DNA of 5,270 nt from Victivallales bacterium (GTDB lineage: Bacteria > Verrucomicrobiota > Lentisphaeria > Oligosphaerales > Oligosphaeraceae). The notes under the pieces are model-generated. The model searched no databases. It was not told where the DNA came from and saw only the letters and a program-made list of their open reading frames with translations. Both the position numbers and the translations under genes were made by a program. Shown here piece by piece: positions 1-5,158 of the stretch (its first letter is position 1; each line of letters starts with the position of its first letter). The stretch lies in NCBI GenBank assembly GCA_017543165.1, contig JAFYGL010000184.1, positions 1 to 5,270 of the forward strand, read 5' to 3'.

Positions 1-126
1 GACCTGATGGGACTGGACAAGCCCCAGTGCATTGAATACATTTACGACGACAGGGAACTGGCCCTGGCAAAATACAACGAACTAATCGCCACACGCGAGC
101 CAGGCATGATATTGAAGAATTTCTAG
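1..126 (+). CDS. Unidentified protein, C-terminal 41 residues (partial)
   Basis: An open frame runs from the first base to a TAG stop at 124-126 and encodes 41 residues ending in GMILKNF. Codon choice (CTG, GCC, CAG, GAC) resembles that of the complete genes in the window. The segment is hydrophilic and probably helical (stretch DDRELALAKYNELI), with no recognisable motif, membrane segment or cofactor site. I do not recognise the family, and the start lies outside the window. It is followed by the repeat-rich gap, and the GC-rich hairpin at 164-183 may mark the end of its transcript. It is probably a real gene end because the frame is open throughout and uses ordinary codons, but the evidence is short. 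Confidence 0.6.
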   Translation, partial: DLMGLDKPQCIEYIYDDRELALAKYNELIATREPGMILKNF

Positions 127-133
127 TTGTAAT

Positions 134-159
134 AGTGGACAGTGGACAGTGGACAGTGG
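134..159. repeat. Tandem 7-bp repeat, AGTGGAC x3 plus partial fourth
   Basis: Three exact head-to-tail copies of AGTGGAC (134-140, 141-147, 148-154) are followed by a partial copy AGTGG (155-159). The array starts 7 bp after the stop codon of the upstream gene, in non-coding DNA. Short arrays of this kind change length by replication slippage. The function is unknown, and it may be part of a larger composite intergenic repeat with the neighbouring hairpin and inverted repeat. Confidence 0.85.
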
Positions 160-163
160 GGTG

Positions 164-183
164 CGCGGGGCGAAAGCCCCGCG
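164..183. other. GC-rich hairpin with GAAA tetraloop
   Basis: Eight perfectly paired bases, CGCGGGGC (164-171) with GCCCCGCG (176-183), enclose the loop GAAA (172-175). A ninth G-U pair is possible in RNA (163/184). In + strand RNA the loop is a GNRA tetraloop, which is very stable. The following bases are TTAAGAA, so it lacks the U-run of a textbook intrinsic terminator. It may still end or protect the 3' end of the gene that stops at 126, or be one module of the local repeat cluster. Confidence 0.7.
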
Positions 184-222
184 TTAAGAAGGCCTAATTA
201 GCCAAATACAATTCATTCTTTT

Positions 223-392
223 AACGCAGAGACACTCTTTTATAACGCAGAGGCGCAGAGACGCAGAGAAGCAGAGTTTTTTTGTTTCCCATGAGGCAGA
301 ACAAGAATTATTCCTCTAGGAATAAAACAATAAAAAACTCTGCGCCTCTGCGTCTCTGCGTCTCTGCGATAAAATCTCTGCGCCTCTGCGTT
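223..392. repeat. Large imperfect inverted repeat made of RCGCAGAG octamers
   Basis: The left arm (about 223-283) contains ACGCAGAG at 224-231, a decayed unit, then four abutting octamers at 245-276 (ACGCAGAG, GCGCAGAG, ACGCAGAG, AAGCAGAG) and a T7 run. The right arm (about 332-392) is the reverse: A6, four abutting CTCTGCGN octamers at 338-369, a TAAAAT spacer at 370-375, then two more octamers at 376-391. The two arms pair over about 60 bp with a few mismatches and one or two indels, leaving a 48-bp spacer (284-331). Arrays of this octamer are, from memory, a recurrent intergenic repeat in several environmental bacterial lineages. No transposase is present, so this could be a small non-autonomous element or a structural repeat. 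It lies 13 bp beyond the hydrolase stop codon. Confidence 0.85.
308..325. other. Small palindrome inside the spacer of the large inverted repeat
   Basis: Perfect 8-bp arms TTATTCCT (308-315) and AGGAATAA (318-325) are separated by CT. The palindrome sits near the distal side of the 48-bp spacer. If the large inverted repeat folds, this would form a second hairpin in its loop. No protein-binding role can be assigned from sequence alone. Confidence 0.6.
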
Positions 393-405
393 GGAAATAC
401 AGCGT

Positions 406-1137
406 TTAGAAGCAGTTGATGAGCTGGGTTGATTCGAAGTAGTCGGTCTGTCCCCAGAAGGGCATTTCCCTGATGAAGGTGACGTTTGCGGCGCGTTCCT
501 GGACGGGAGCCCAGGTGGGGGGGAGGGCTTTGCCTGCGCCGATTACGATTATGTCCAACTGGCATTGCGCAGGGAGTTTTTTGCAGTCGTTGCACAAATC
601 CAGCGTTTCCAGTTGGCTGCGGTTTTCCTGGCTGATGATGAAGCCGCCGAAGTCGCTGGCATTGTCCTGCTGCATGTTGCCCGCCTGTGATTTGACGCGG
701 TTTCGCAAATCCAGTTGGTGCAGGTATTCTGCGCCGCTTTTCAGAGGCGCGACCAAGGTCAGTTTCTGGCAGTTAATGGCTGCGGCTGCGGCCAGCAATG
801 CCGAGGCGCGCAATGCTATTATATGAAGACTATTGCCAAAGGAGGCGCATTCCTTTGCGACGGATCGTATGTCGCATATCCACTGATTTGCGCTTGCCTC
901 CGCATGGAGCCCGCTGGAATCGCCAGTGCCAGCATAGTCAAAGCGCACGGCGCAAATGCCCTTTTGCGACAGATGGTCTGCCAGCCTGACGGATGTGCGC
1001 AGGGCGCAGCGGCGTTCCTCGCAGAGCGGGTCGCATATCAAGGCCACAGCGCCGCTGGCGTTTTCAGGTTTGTAAACTGAAACATGCAGTTTCCGTGTGC
1101 CAGAACAGACATAGCCGCATTCCGTAGGAGTTTCCAT
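406..1137 (-). CDS. Alpha/beta-hydrolase-fold protein, probably lacking catalytic Ser and His
   Basis: A 243-residue cytoplasmic protein with no signal peptide or membrane segment. It resembles the serine-aminopeptidase-like alpha/beta hydrolases often found near exosortase/PEP-CTERM or polyketide loci. Visible marks are CDPLCEERR (35-43), FDYAGTGDSSG (66-76), W86 with D89 (family pattern WxxDI), ALRASALLA (108-116) and a C-terminal PFW (226-228). The usual GxSxG nucleophile elbow aligns with ALRAS, so the serine position is Arg110. No histidine occurs after residue 140, so the usual C-terminal catalytic His is absent too. From memory, many relatives carry GLRLGA at this place, so the loss may be a family trait. 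ATG at 1137 lies 2 nt after the ATPase stop, with AAAGGTG (1146-1152) inside the ATPase gene as ribosome binding site, indicating translational coupling. Substrate or binding role is unknown; the fold is likely, the exact subfamily less so. Confidence 0.8.
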   Translation of the reverse strand: METPTECGYVCSGTRKLHVSVYKPENASGAVALICDPLCEERRCALRTSVRLADHLSQKGICAVRFDYAGTGDSSGLHAEASANQWICDIRSVAKECASFGNSLHIIALRASALLAAAAAINCQKLTLVAPLKSGAEYLHQLDLRNRVKSQAGNMQQDNASDFGGFIISQENRSQLETLDLCNDCKKLPAQCQLDIIVIGAGKALPPTWAPVQERAANVTFIREMPFWGQTDYFESTQLINCF

Positions 1138-1139
1138 TA

Positions 1140-1892
1140 TTACAGCACCTTTGACAGGAAGTCCTTTAGACGTGGGTGCTGCGGCTTGTCAAAGAAAATC
1201 TGGGGGCTGTTCTGCTCCAGTATCTTGCCCTCGTCCATGAAGAGGACGCGGGTGCCCACTTCCTTGGCAAAGCCCATTTCGTGCGTCACTACAATCATGG
1301 TCATGCCCGCATTTGCCAGTTCTTTCATCAGGCTCAGCACCTCGCCCACCATTTCTGGGTCCAGGGCGGATGTGGGCTCGTCAAACAGCATAAGTTCAGG
1401 CTTCATTGCCAATGCGCGGACGATGGCTATGCGCTGCTTCTGCCCGCCGGACAGCATGCCTGGGTACGTGTCCGCCTTGTCTGCCAGGCCTATGCGTGTC
1501 AGCAGTGACATGGCATTGTCCTTTGCCTCCTTTGGAGAGATGATGCCGTGGTGTATCGGGGCCATGGTGATGTTGCCCAGCACTGTCATGTTCGGAAACA
1601 GGTTGAAATGCTGGAAAACCATGCCCATTTTCCTGCGGAGCATATCGACGCGGCAGCCTCTGGCGGTGATTTCCTCGCCATGCACTTTGATTGTCCCCTC
1701 TGTTGGTTTTTCCAGCAGGTTCAGGCAGCGCAGGAAGGTGCTTTTGCCTGAGCCCGAAGGGCCGATGACAACCACCTTTTCGCCTAGTTTGATATTCTCG
1801 TCAATGCCACAGAGCACCTCGTGGTCGCCAAATGACTTGCGCAGGCCGCGGACCTCAATCGCCAGTTGGGAATTGTCTTTATTCAAGTCCAT
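1140..1892 (-). CDS. Polar amino-acid ABC transporter ATP-binding protein
   Basis: A 250-residue nucleotide-binding subunit, the normal length for the HisP/GlnQ/ArtP family, which powers amino-acid uptake from the cytoplasmic face. All catalytic motifs are intact: Walker [10 protein letters not shown] (44-52), Q-loop Gln94 in VFQHFNLFP, signature LSGGQKQR (147-154), Walker B LMLFDEP (167-173) with Asp171 and Glu172, D-loop SALD (175-178) and switch His204 in [18 protein letters not shown] and the FNLFP segment are typical of polar amino-acid importers. The signature is followed by IAIVRALAM, where Ala is more usual than Val, a minor change. ATG at 1892 follows a very strong AAAGGAGG at 5-nt spacing. 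It lies 11 nt after the permease stop and 2 nt before the hydrolase start, so all three are probably co-translated. The exact amino acid cannot be told from this subunit. Confidence 0.96.
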   Translation of the reverse strand: MDLNKDNSQLAIEVRGLRKSFGDHEVLCGIDENIKLGEKVVVIGPSGSGKSTFLRCLNLLEKPTEGTIKVHGEEITARGCRVDMLRRKMGMVFQHFNLFPNMTVLGNITMAPIHHGIISPKEAKDNAMSLLTRIGLADKADTYPGMLSGGQKQRIAIVRALAMKPELMLFDEPTSALDPEMVGEVLSLMKELANAGMTMIVVTHEMGFAKEVGTRVLFMDEGKILEQNSPQIFFDKPQHPRLKDFLSKVL

Positions 1893-1897
1893 TGCAG

Positions 1898-1905
1898 CCT
1901 CCTTT
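1898..1905 (-). promoter_or_regulatory. Strong ribosome binding site of the ATPase gene, overlapping the permease stop
   Basis: Read on the minus strand the sequence is AAAGGAGG, a near-perfect anti-16S match, 5 nt before the ATG at 1892. Its first two bases belong to the permease stop codon TAA (1906-1904). The overlap supports translational coupling and confirms the ATPase start. Confidence 0.85.
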
Positions 1906-2677
1906 ACTTCCTTTCGCTCTTGCGCATTATGCTCTCTATCTTCTTCTGCGCCATGGATATGAATATGACCAGTGTCAGATAGACGGCTGCCACGAAAAGC
2001 AGCGGCACGAAGGCGTCGAATGTGCGGGCGCGGACCAGGGCGGCGGCCTTGGTGATGTCAACTATGGCGATATATCCCACAATGGAGGTTTCCTTCAGCA
2101 GGGAGATGAATTCGTTGCCGAATGCGGGAAGCACGTTCTTGATTGCCTGAGGGAGGACGATTTTGCGCATTGTGGCCCAGGCGCTTAGGCCCAGGGAGCG
2201 CCCCGCCTCGGTCTGCCCCTTGTCAACTGCCATGATTCCCGCCCTGACGATTTCCGCAACGTATGCGCCTGAATTGATGCCGAAACCGATTATTGCCACT
2301 AGAAGTTCGTTTGTGGTGGAGAGAATGACGAATGCCCAGATCATCAGCTGGACGACAACTGGCGTGCCGCGGAACACGGTGAGATACAGGCTCAGGAACA
2401 TGTCCAGCAGCTTCTGGAATGCATGGCCAAGATGCTCGGCATGTCTTGTGCGTATGAACATGCCGATTGATTCCCAGAACTTGTATGGGCCATCCTGGTA
2501 GTAATAGACTTTTGCAACGGCCACCAATATGCCCACAAGCACGCCTACAAGCAGGGCGCCTATGGTAAGGATGAGCGTATTCTTGAAGCCAAGGAGGAAT
2601 ATCTGGTAGCGGTCATCCGTTATGAACGTGCTGATATATGCCTCTTTTATGGCAGTTAAAATCGAAGCCATTTTCAC
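1904..2677 (-). CDS. Polar amino-acid ABC transporter permease (HisM/GlnP type)
   Basis: A 257-residue inner-membrane subunit that forms the translocation pore, probably as a homodimer since only one permease gene is present. The order is a first membrane segment about 30-56, FRGTP (102-106) with VVVQL, membrane segments about 107-119 and 124-147, and a cytoplasmic EAA loop with the exact spacing E157-A158...G163...I173-V-LP176 that docks on the ATPase. Further segments lie at about 183-206 and 223-243. Between the first membrane segment and FRGTP there are roughly 45 residues (57-101), about 25 more than I recall for HisM or GlnP. This stretch includes Tyr-rich and His-containing parts ([17 protein letters not shown]). 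The start is uncertain: GTG at 2677 and ATG at 2671 are both in frame, and neither has a clear ribosome binding site. It belongs to the same operon as the ATPase downstream and the binding protein upstream. Confidence 0.93.
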   Translation of the reverse strand: MKMASILTAIKEAYISTFITDDRYQIFLLGFKNTLILTIGALLVGVLVGILVAVAKVYYYQDGPYKFWESIGMFIRTRHAEHLGHAFQKLLDMFLSLYLTVFRGTPVVVQLMIWAFVILSTTNELLVAIIGFGINSGAYVAEIVRAGIMAVDKGQTEAGRSLGLSAWATMRKIVLPQAIKNVLPAFGNEFISLLKETSIVGYIAIVDITKAAALVRARTFDAFVPLLFVAAVYLTLVIFISMAQKKIESIMRKSERK

Positions 2678-2689
2678 TATAGATTATGC

Positions 2690-2715
2690 GGGCGCCGAAG
2701 TTCTCTTCGGCACCC
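2690..2715 (-). other. Intercistronic hairpin between binding-protein and permease genes
   Basis: GCCGAAG (2694-2700) pairs with CTTCGGC (2705-2711) around a 4-nt loop. After one C/A mismatch, GGG (2690-2692) pairs with CCC (2713-2715), giving about 10 bp. It lies in the 63-nt gap between the stop codon of the binding protein (2741) and the permease start. On the transcribed strand no U-run follows, so full termination is unlikely. Hairpins at this place in other importer operons are known to stabilise the upstream binding-protein mRNA or attenuate transcription, giving excess binding protein. That role here is inferred. Confidence 0.65.
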
Positions 2716-2740
2716 ACATTTTTAGGGAACAAAGGAAAAA

Positions 2741-3559
2741 TTACAGTTTGGAGGAGATTTCAAAGTGCTTGAAGAACGAGGCCTCCAGGGAACCGTCCTT
2801 TTTCATTTCTGCGATGACTTCGTTTATGATGGCCATGAAGTCCTGGTTGCCCTTGGCCAGCATGATGCCGAAGTCCTCGGGCGCGTCCAGACCCTTGTCG
2901 TTCTTGTCCACCAGCGGGATTGCCTTGAAGCCAGTGTTCTTCTGTGCCAGTGCCTTGGCCACCAGCTCGTCGATGACCACTGCGTCCACATGGCCTGACT
3001 TCATGCCCACCATTGCGTCAGGTGCGTTGTTGTAGGATTTGACTTCTGCCTTGGTGTCCTTGAGGATGCCTTTCTTGACTGCATCTTCGATCATAAGCAG
3101 GCCAGTGGTGCCATTCTGCCCGCCAATGCGCTTGCCAGCAAGATTCTCTGCGGTCTTGATGGAAGAATTCTCAGGAATGATGATATACTGGACTGACCTG
3201 ACGAATGGCACGCTGAAATCCACTTTCAGCTTGCGCTCCTCGTTTATTGTGAAGCCAGAGGCGCCCATGTCTGCCTTGCCTGACATTACTGTGCCAAGTA
3301 TGGAATCAAATTCCGCAGGGATGATTTCCGCCTTGACGCCGATTTTTTCGGCAATGCGGTTTACCAGGTCCATTTCAACGCCGGCGATTTCCTTGTTTGC
3401 GCCGAGATATTCGTATGGCGGGAATTCGGGATTGGTGTAAACGACCATCTTGCCCTTGGCCTTGACTTTCTCAAGTACAGTCCTGTTGTCGCTGCATCCA
3501 GTGAAAACTACGGCGCACAGCGCGGCAACCAACATCATTTTTGCAATTTTTGCTAGCAT
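2741..3559 (-). CDS. Amino-acid ABC transporter substrate-binding lipoprotein
   Basis: A 272-residue extracytoplasmic solute-binding protein of family 3 (HisJ/GlnH type), which captures a polar amino acid and delivers it to the permease. The N-terminus is a lipoprotein signal: MLAKIAK, a hydrophobic core, and lipobox FTGC with Cys22 as lipidation site. Family marks follow: NPEFPPYEY (43-51), a D64/V65 helix start, GFTINEERK (102-110) whose Arg109 matches the arginine that grips the substrate alpha-carboxylate, VDFSVPFV (113-120), GGQNGTTG (146-153) after the hinge, and VDAVVID (191-197) whose Asp197 matches the residue contacting the alpha-amino group. So an intact alpha-amino acid site is likely; side-chain specificity cannot be read. 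ATG at 3559 has AAAGGAG (3567-3573) at 7-nt spacing. It is first in the operon, with the hairpin at 2690-2715 after its stop. Confidence 0.95.
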   Translation of the reverse strand: MLAKIAKMMLVAALCAVVFTGCSDNRTVLEKVKAKGKMVVYTNPEFPPYEYLGANKEIAGVEMDLVNRIAEKIGVKAEIIPAEFDSILGTVMSGKADMGASGFTINEERKLKVDFSVPFVRSVQYIIIPENSSIKTAENLAGKRIGGQNGTTGLLMIEDAVKKGILKDTKAEVKSYNNAPDAMVGMKSGHVDAVVIDELVAKALAQKNTGFKAIPLVDKNDKGLDAPEDFGIMLAKGNQDFMAIINEVIAEMKKDGSLEASFFKHFEISSKL

Positions 3560-3566
3560 TTTTCTG

Positions 3567-3573
3567 CTCCTTT
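3567..3573 (-). promoter_or_regulatory. Ribosome binding site of the binding-protein gene
   Basis: The minus strand reads AAAGGAG, 7 nt before the ATG at 3559. Together with the proper signal peptide that follows, it fixes the start of this gene. Confidence 0.8.
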
Positions 3574-3623
3574 GTTTTTGGGGTGACTTTTTTAATCCAT
3601 TAATTTAAATAAAAAATCGCCGT

Positions 3624-3651
3624 ACTATAGCATGTAAGATTTAATTTTCCA
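3624..3651 (-). promoter_or_regulatory. Candidate promoter for the ABC transporter operon
   Basis: On the minus strand TGGAAA (3651-3646) is followed after 16 bp by TATAGT (3629-3624), a 4/6 and 5/6 match to the sigma-70 type -35 and -10 hexamers. It would start transcription near 3617, giving a leader of roughly 55-60 nt. The region is AT-rich, so chance matches are common. I rate this as the best candidate, not an established promoter. Confidence 0.35.
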
Positions 3652-3657
3652 TATAGT
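3652..3657 (+). promoter_or_regulatory. Candidate -10 box for the NAD kinase-plsY cluster
   Basis: The + strand reads TATAGT, a 5/6 match to the -10 consensus, 50 bp before the kinase ATG. I see no good -35 hexamer at 16-18 bp upstream. It lies just beside the candidate divergent promoter, so any real promoters would overlap. Weak evidence. Confidence 0.22.
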
Positions 3658-3707
3658 ATTCAAATACCCTTGTTTTTTCGGCAAAGCGAATTACTTTATC
3701 GCCAATT

Positions 3708-4460
3708 ATGGAAGATATCTTTAAAAAATCACAGATAAGAGTTGCCATAGAGGGGCGTAATCTGGAGGATTTGCGCCCGCTTCTAGCGCATTTCCCCTGC
3801 ACGATAGTTGAGGACGAGCCTGACTTGGTCATAAGCCATGGCGGGGATGGTTCGCTTCTTGGGGCGGAGCGCAAGTATCCAGGCGTGCCGAAATGCCCGC
3901 TCAGGGACAGGCGCCAGAATCCAAAGTGCCCAAAGCATGGCGAGATGGACACGCTGGCAAAGCTGTTTGCCGGCAAATTGGGCACTATTGAGTTGCTCAA
4001 ACTGGAAATCAGCACAGGGAAGGCCTCGCTTCGCGGCATAAACGACGTGCAGGTGTATCATGTGGAGCCTACGGCCGCATTGCGTTTCAGAATCTGGGTG
4101 GATGACGAGCTGTTCCGTTCCCAGGTCATCTGCGATTCCCTGCTGCTTGCCACTCCTTTTGGCAGCACGGGCTATTTCCAGAGCATGACACATGGAAACC
4201 TGCGCACTGGATTGGGAATGGCGTTCAACAATTCCATGGACTTGCTGGGCTACACGGTATTGCCCGAGGATGTTGTGATAAGGGCCGAGCTGCTGCGTGG
4301 CCCAGCTGTAATAGCGGCGGACAATGATCCCGCCCGCATCAGCCTTGAAACGGGCGATGTATTCACCATCAGGTCCTTGCCAGAGAAGACGGTTCTCTAC
4401 GGCATAGATGTTTTCCGTTGTCAGGATTGCTTTGATTTACGTAAAACCGGAAAAAGATAG
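3708..4460 (+). CDS. nadK: Divergent NAD(+)/NADH kinase family protein
   Basis: A 250-residue cytoplasmic enzyme that should phosphorylate NAD(H) to NADP(H). Family marks are the phosphate-binding and catalytic GGDG (45-48) in DLVISHGGDGSLL, INDV (111-114) at the place of the usual NE/ND motif, the ATPFGSTGY segment (148-156) matching TPtGSTaY, and a beta-rich C-terminal part (180-237). Two features are odd. GGDG comes early, so the N-terminal lobe is short, and the usual GxNxGxLGFL loop after it is replaced by KCPLRDRRQNPKCPKHG (62-78), with Cys63, Cys74 and His77. ATG 3708 is the first usable start: no ATG, GTG or TTG lies in frame between it and the stop at 3654-3656. No clear Shine-Dalgarno site precedes it. 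The gene heads the + strand cluster and is coupled to plsY. The kinase family is confident; activity and phosphoryl donor (ATP or polyphosphate) are not shown. Confidence 0.85.
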   Translation: MEDIFKKSQIRVAIEGRNLEDLRPLLAHFPCTIVEDEPDLVISHGGDGSLLGAERKYPGVPKCPLRDRRQNPKCPKHGEMDTLAKLFAGKLGTIELLKLEISTGKASLRGINDVQVYHVEPTAALRFRIWVDDELFRSQVICDSLLLATPFGSTGYFQSMTHGNLRTGLGMAFNNSMDLLGYTVLPEDVVIRAELLRGPAVIAADNDPARISLETGDVFTIRSLPEKTVLYGIDVFRCQDCFDLRKTGKR

Positions 4461-4465
4461 GAGGT
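4459..4465 (+). promoter_or_regulatory. Ribosome binding site that decides the plsY start
   Basis: AGGAGGT lies 7 nt before the ATG at 4473 and overlaps the TAG stop of the kinase gene (4458-4460). A GTG at 4464 is also in frame but lies inside this site, so it cannot be the start it serves. The overlap suggests translational coupling of the two genes. Confidence 0.85.
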
Positions 4466-4472
4466 GTGTTTT

Positions 4473-5138
4473 ATGTCAGATAGCGTTAAGGTTGTAATTG
4501 AGTTGTTGGTTGTGGCATTGTTTTCCTATCTGGCAGGAAGCATACCCACTGGTTATCTGATTGGCAGAATCAATGGCATAGACATAAGGAAGCATGGCAG
4601 CCATAACATCGGTGCCACCAATGTCAGGCGCGTCCTGGGGCGGGACTGGAGTTTCATCTGCTTCGCCTGTGATTTCCTGAAAGGGTATCTGCCTGTGCTG
4701 CTGTTTGGAAGGCACATGGCAGGTGCATGGATTATAGGGGCGGGCTATGGCACGCTGGTGGCCGCATTCGCCTCGATATGCGGGCATATATTCCCTGTCT
4801 GGCTGGGCTTCAAAGGCGGCAAGGGCGTTGCCACAAGCCTGGGCGTGGTGACTGGCATTGCGCTGATTCCAGTTCTGGTGGGCGGCATCGTCTGGCTGAT
4901 TGTGTTCAAAATCTCCAGGATAGTGTCCCTTGCCAGCATGATATCTGTGGGATGCATTGCGTTGTGCGCCCTGATCATGAAGATTTTCGGATACCACAGC
5001 ATTTCCTGGCAGGGAGTGATTCTGCTGGTTGTGATCGCGTTGCTGGTCATCGTCAGGCACAAGGACAATATCATACGCCTGAAGAACGGCACCGAAAACA
5101 AGTTCTTGAAGAAGAAGGACGAAAAGAAAGAAGAATAG
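4473..5138 (+). CDS. plsY: Glycerol-3-phosphate acyltransferase PlsY
   Basis: A 221-residue integral membrane enzyme that transfers the acyl group from acyl-phosphate to glycerol-3-phosphate, making lysophosphatidate, the first step of phospholipid synthesis in most bacteria. Numbering is from ATG 4473. The N-terminal helix carries GSIPTGYLIGR (22-32). Motif 1 is GSHNIGATN (42-50) with Arg53; motif 2 is GHIFPVWLGFKGGKGVAT (104-121); motif 3 is RHKDNIIRL (195-203) followed by GTE (206-208). All residues I recall as essential are present. His44 replaces the glycine usual in GSGNxGATN. Hydrophobic helices lie at about 7-28, 60-78, 84-110, 119-147, 150-172 and 180-194, and the tail is Lys/Glu-rich (211-221). 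The longer frame from GTG 4464 would add three residues but is excluded by the ribosome binding site. It is coupled to the kinase upstream; the PlsX gene supplying acyl-phosphate is not in the window. Confidence 0.96.
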   Translation: MSDSVKVVIELLVVALFSYLAGSIPTGYLIGRINGIDIRKHGSHNIGATNVRRVLGRDWSFICFACDFLKGYLPVLLFGRHMAGAWIIGAGYGTLVAAFASICGHIFPVWLGFKGGKGVATSLGVVTGIALIPVLVGGIVWLIVFKISRIVSLASMISVGCIALCALIMKIFGYHSISWQGVILLVVIALLVIVRHKDNIIRLKNGTENKFLKKKDEKKEE

Positions 5139-5158
5139 TTTTTTAGAGGAAGACGAGA

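Noticed and set aside
224..391. Possible CRISPR-like array
   Set aside because: The 8-bp units abut without unique spacers of constant length, and the two halves are in opposite orientation; no cas genes are nearby.
308..595. 95-codon minus-strand open frame covering the right repeat arm and the hydrolase 3' end
   Set aside because: Its C-terminal part is only the translated octamer repeat (ETQRRR pattern), and it overlaps the better supported hydrolase gene in another frame. Peptides of this type are common spurious calls on CGCAGAG repeats.
1084..1962. 292-codon plus-strand open frame opposite the ATPase gene
   Set aside because: It lies fully antisense to an ATPase with every motif intact, has Ser/Pro-rich low-information composition and shows no domain.
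3681..3704. Possible stem-loop or operator just before the NAD kinase start (GGCAAAG...CTTTATCGCC)
   Set aside because: Only about four bases pair contiguously and the outer pairs need bulges, which is expected by chance in AT-rich DNA.
4464..4472. GTG at 4464 as an upstream start of plsY
   Set aside because: It lies inside the AGGAGGT ribosome binding site, which is ideally spaced for the ATG at 4473.
5139..5144. T6 run after plsY as an intrinsic terminator
   Set aside because: No GC-rich hairpin precedes it within the end of plsY, and the next gene starts 20 nt after the stop with a ribosome binding site, so read-through is expected.
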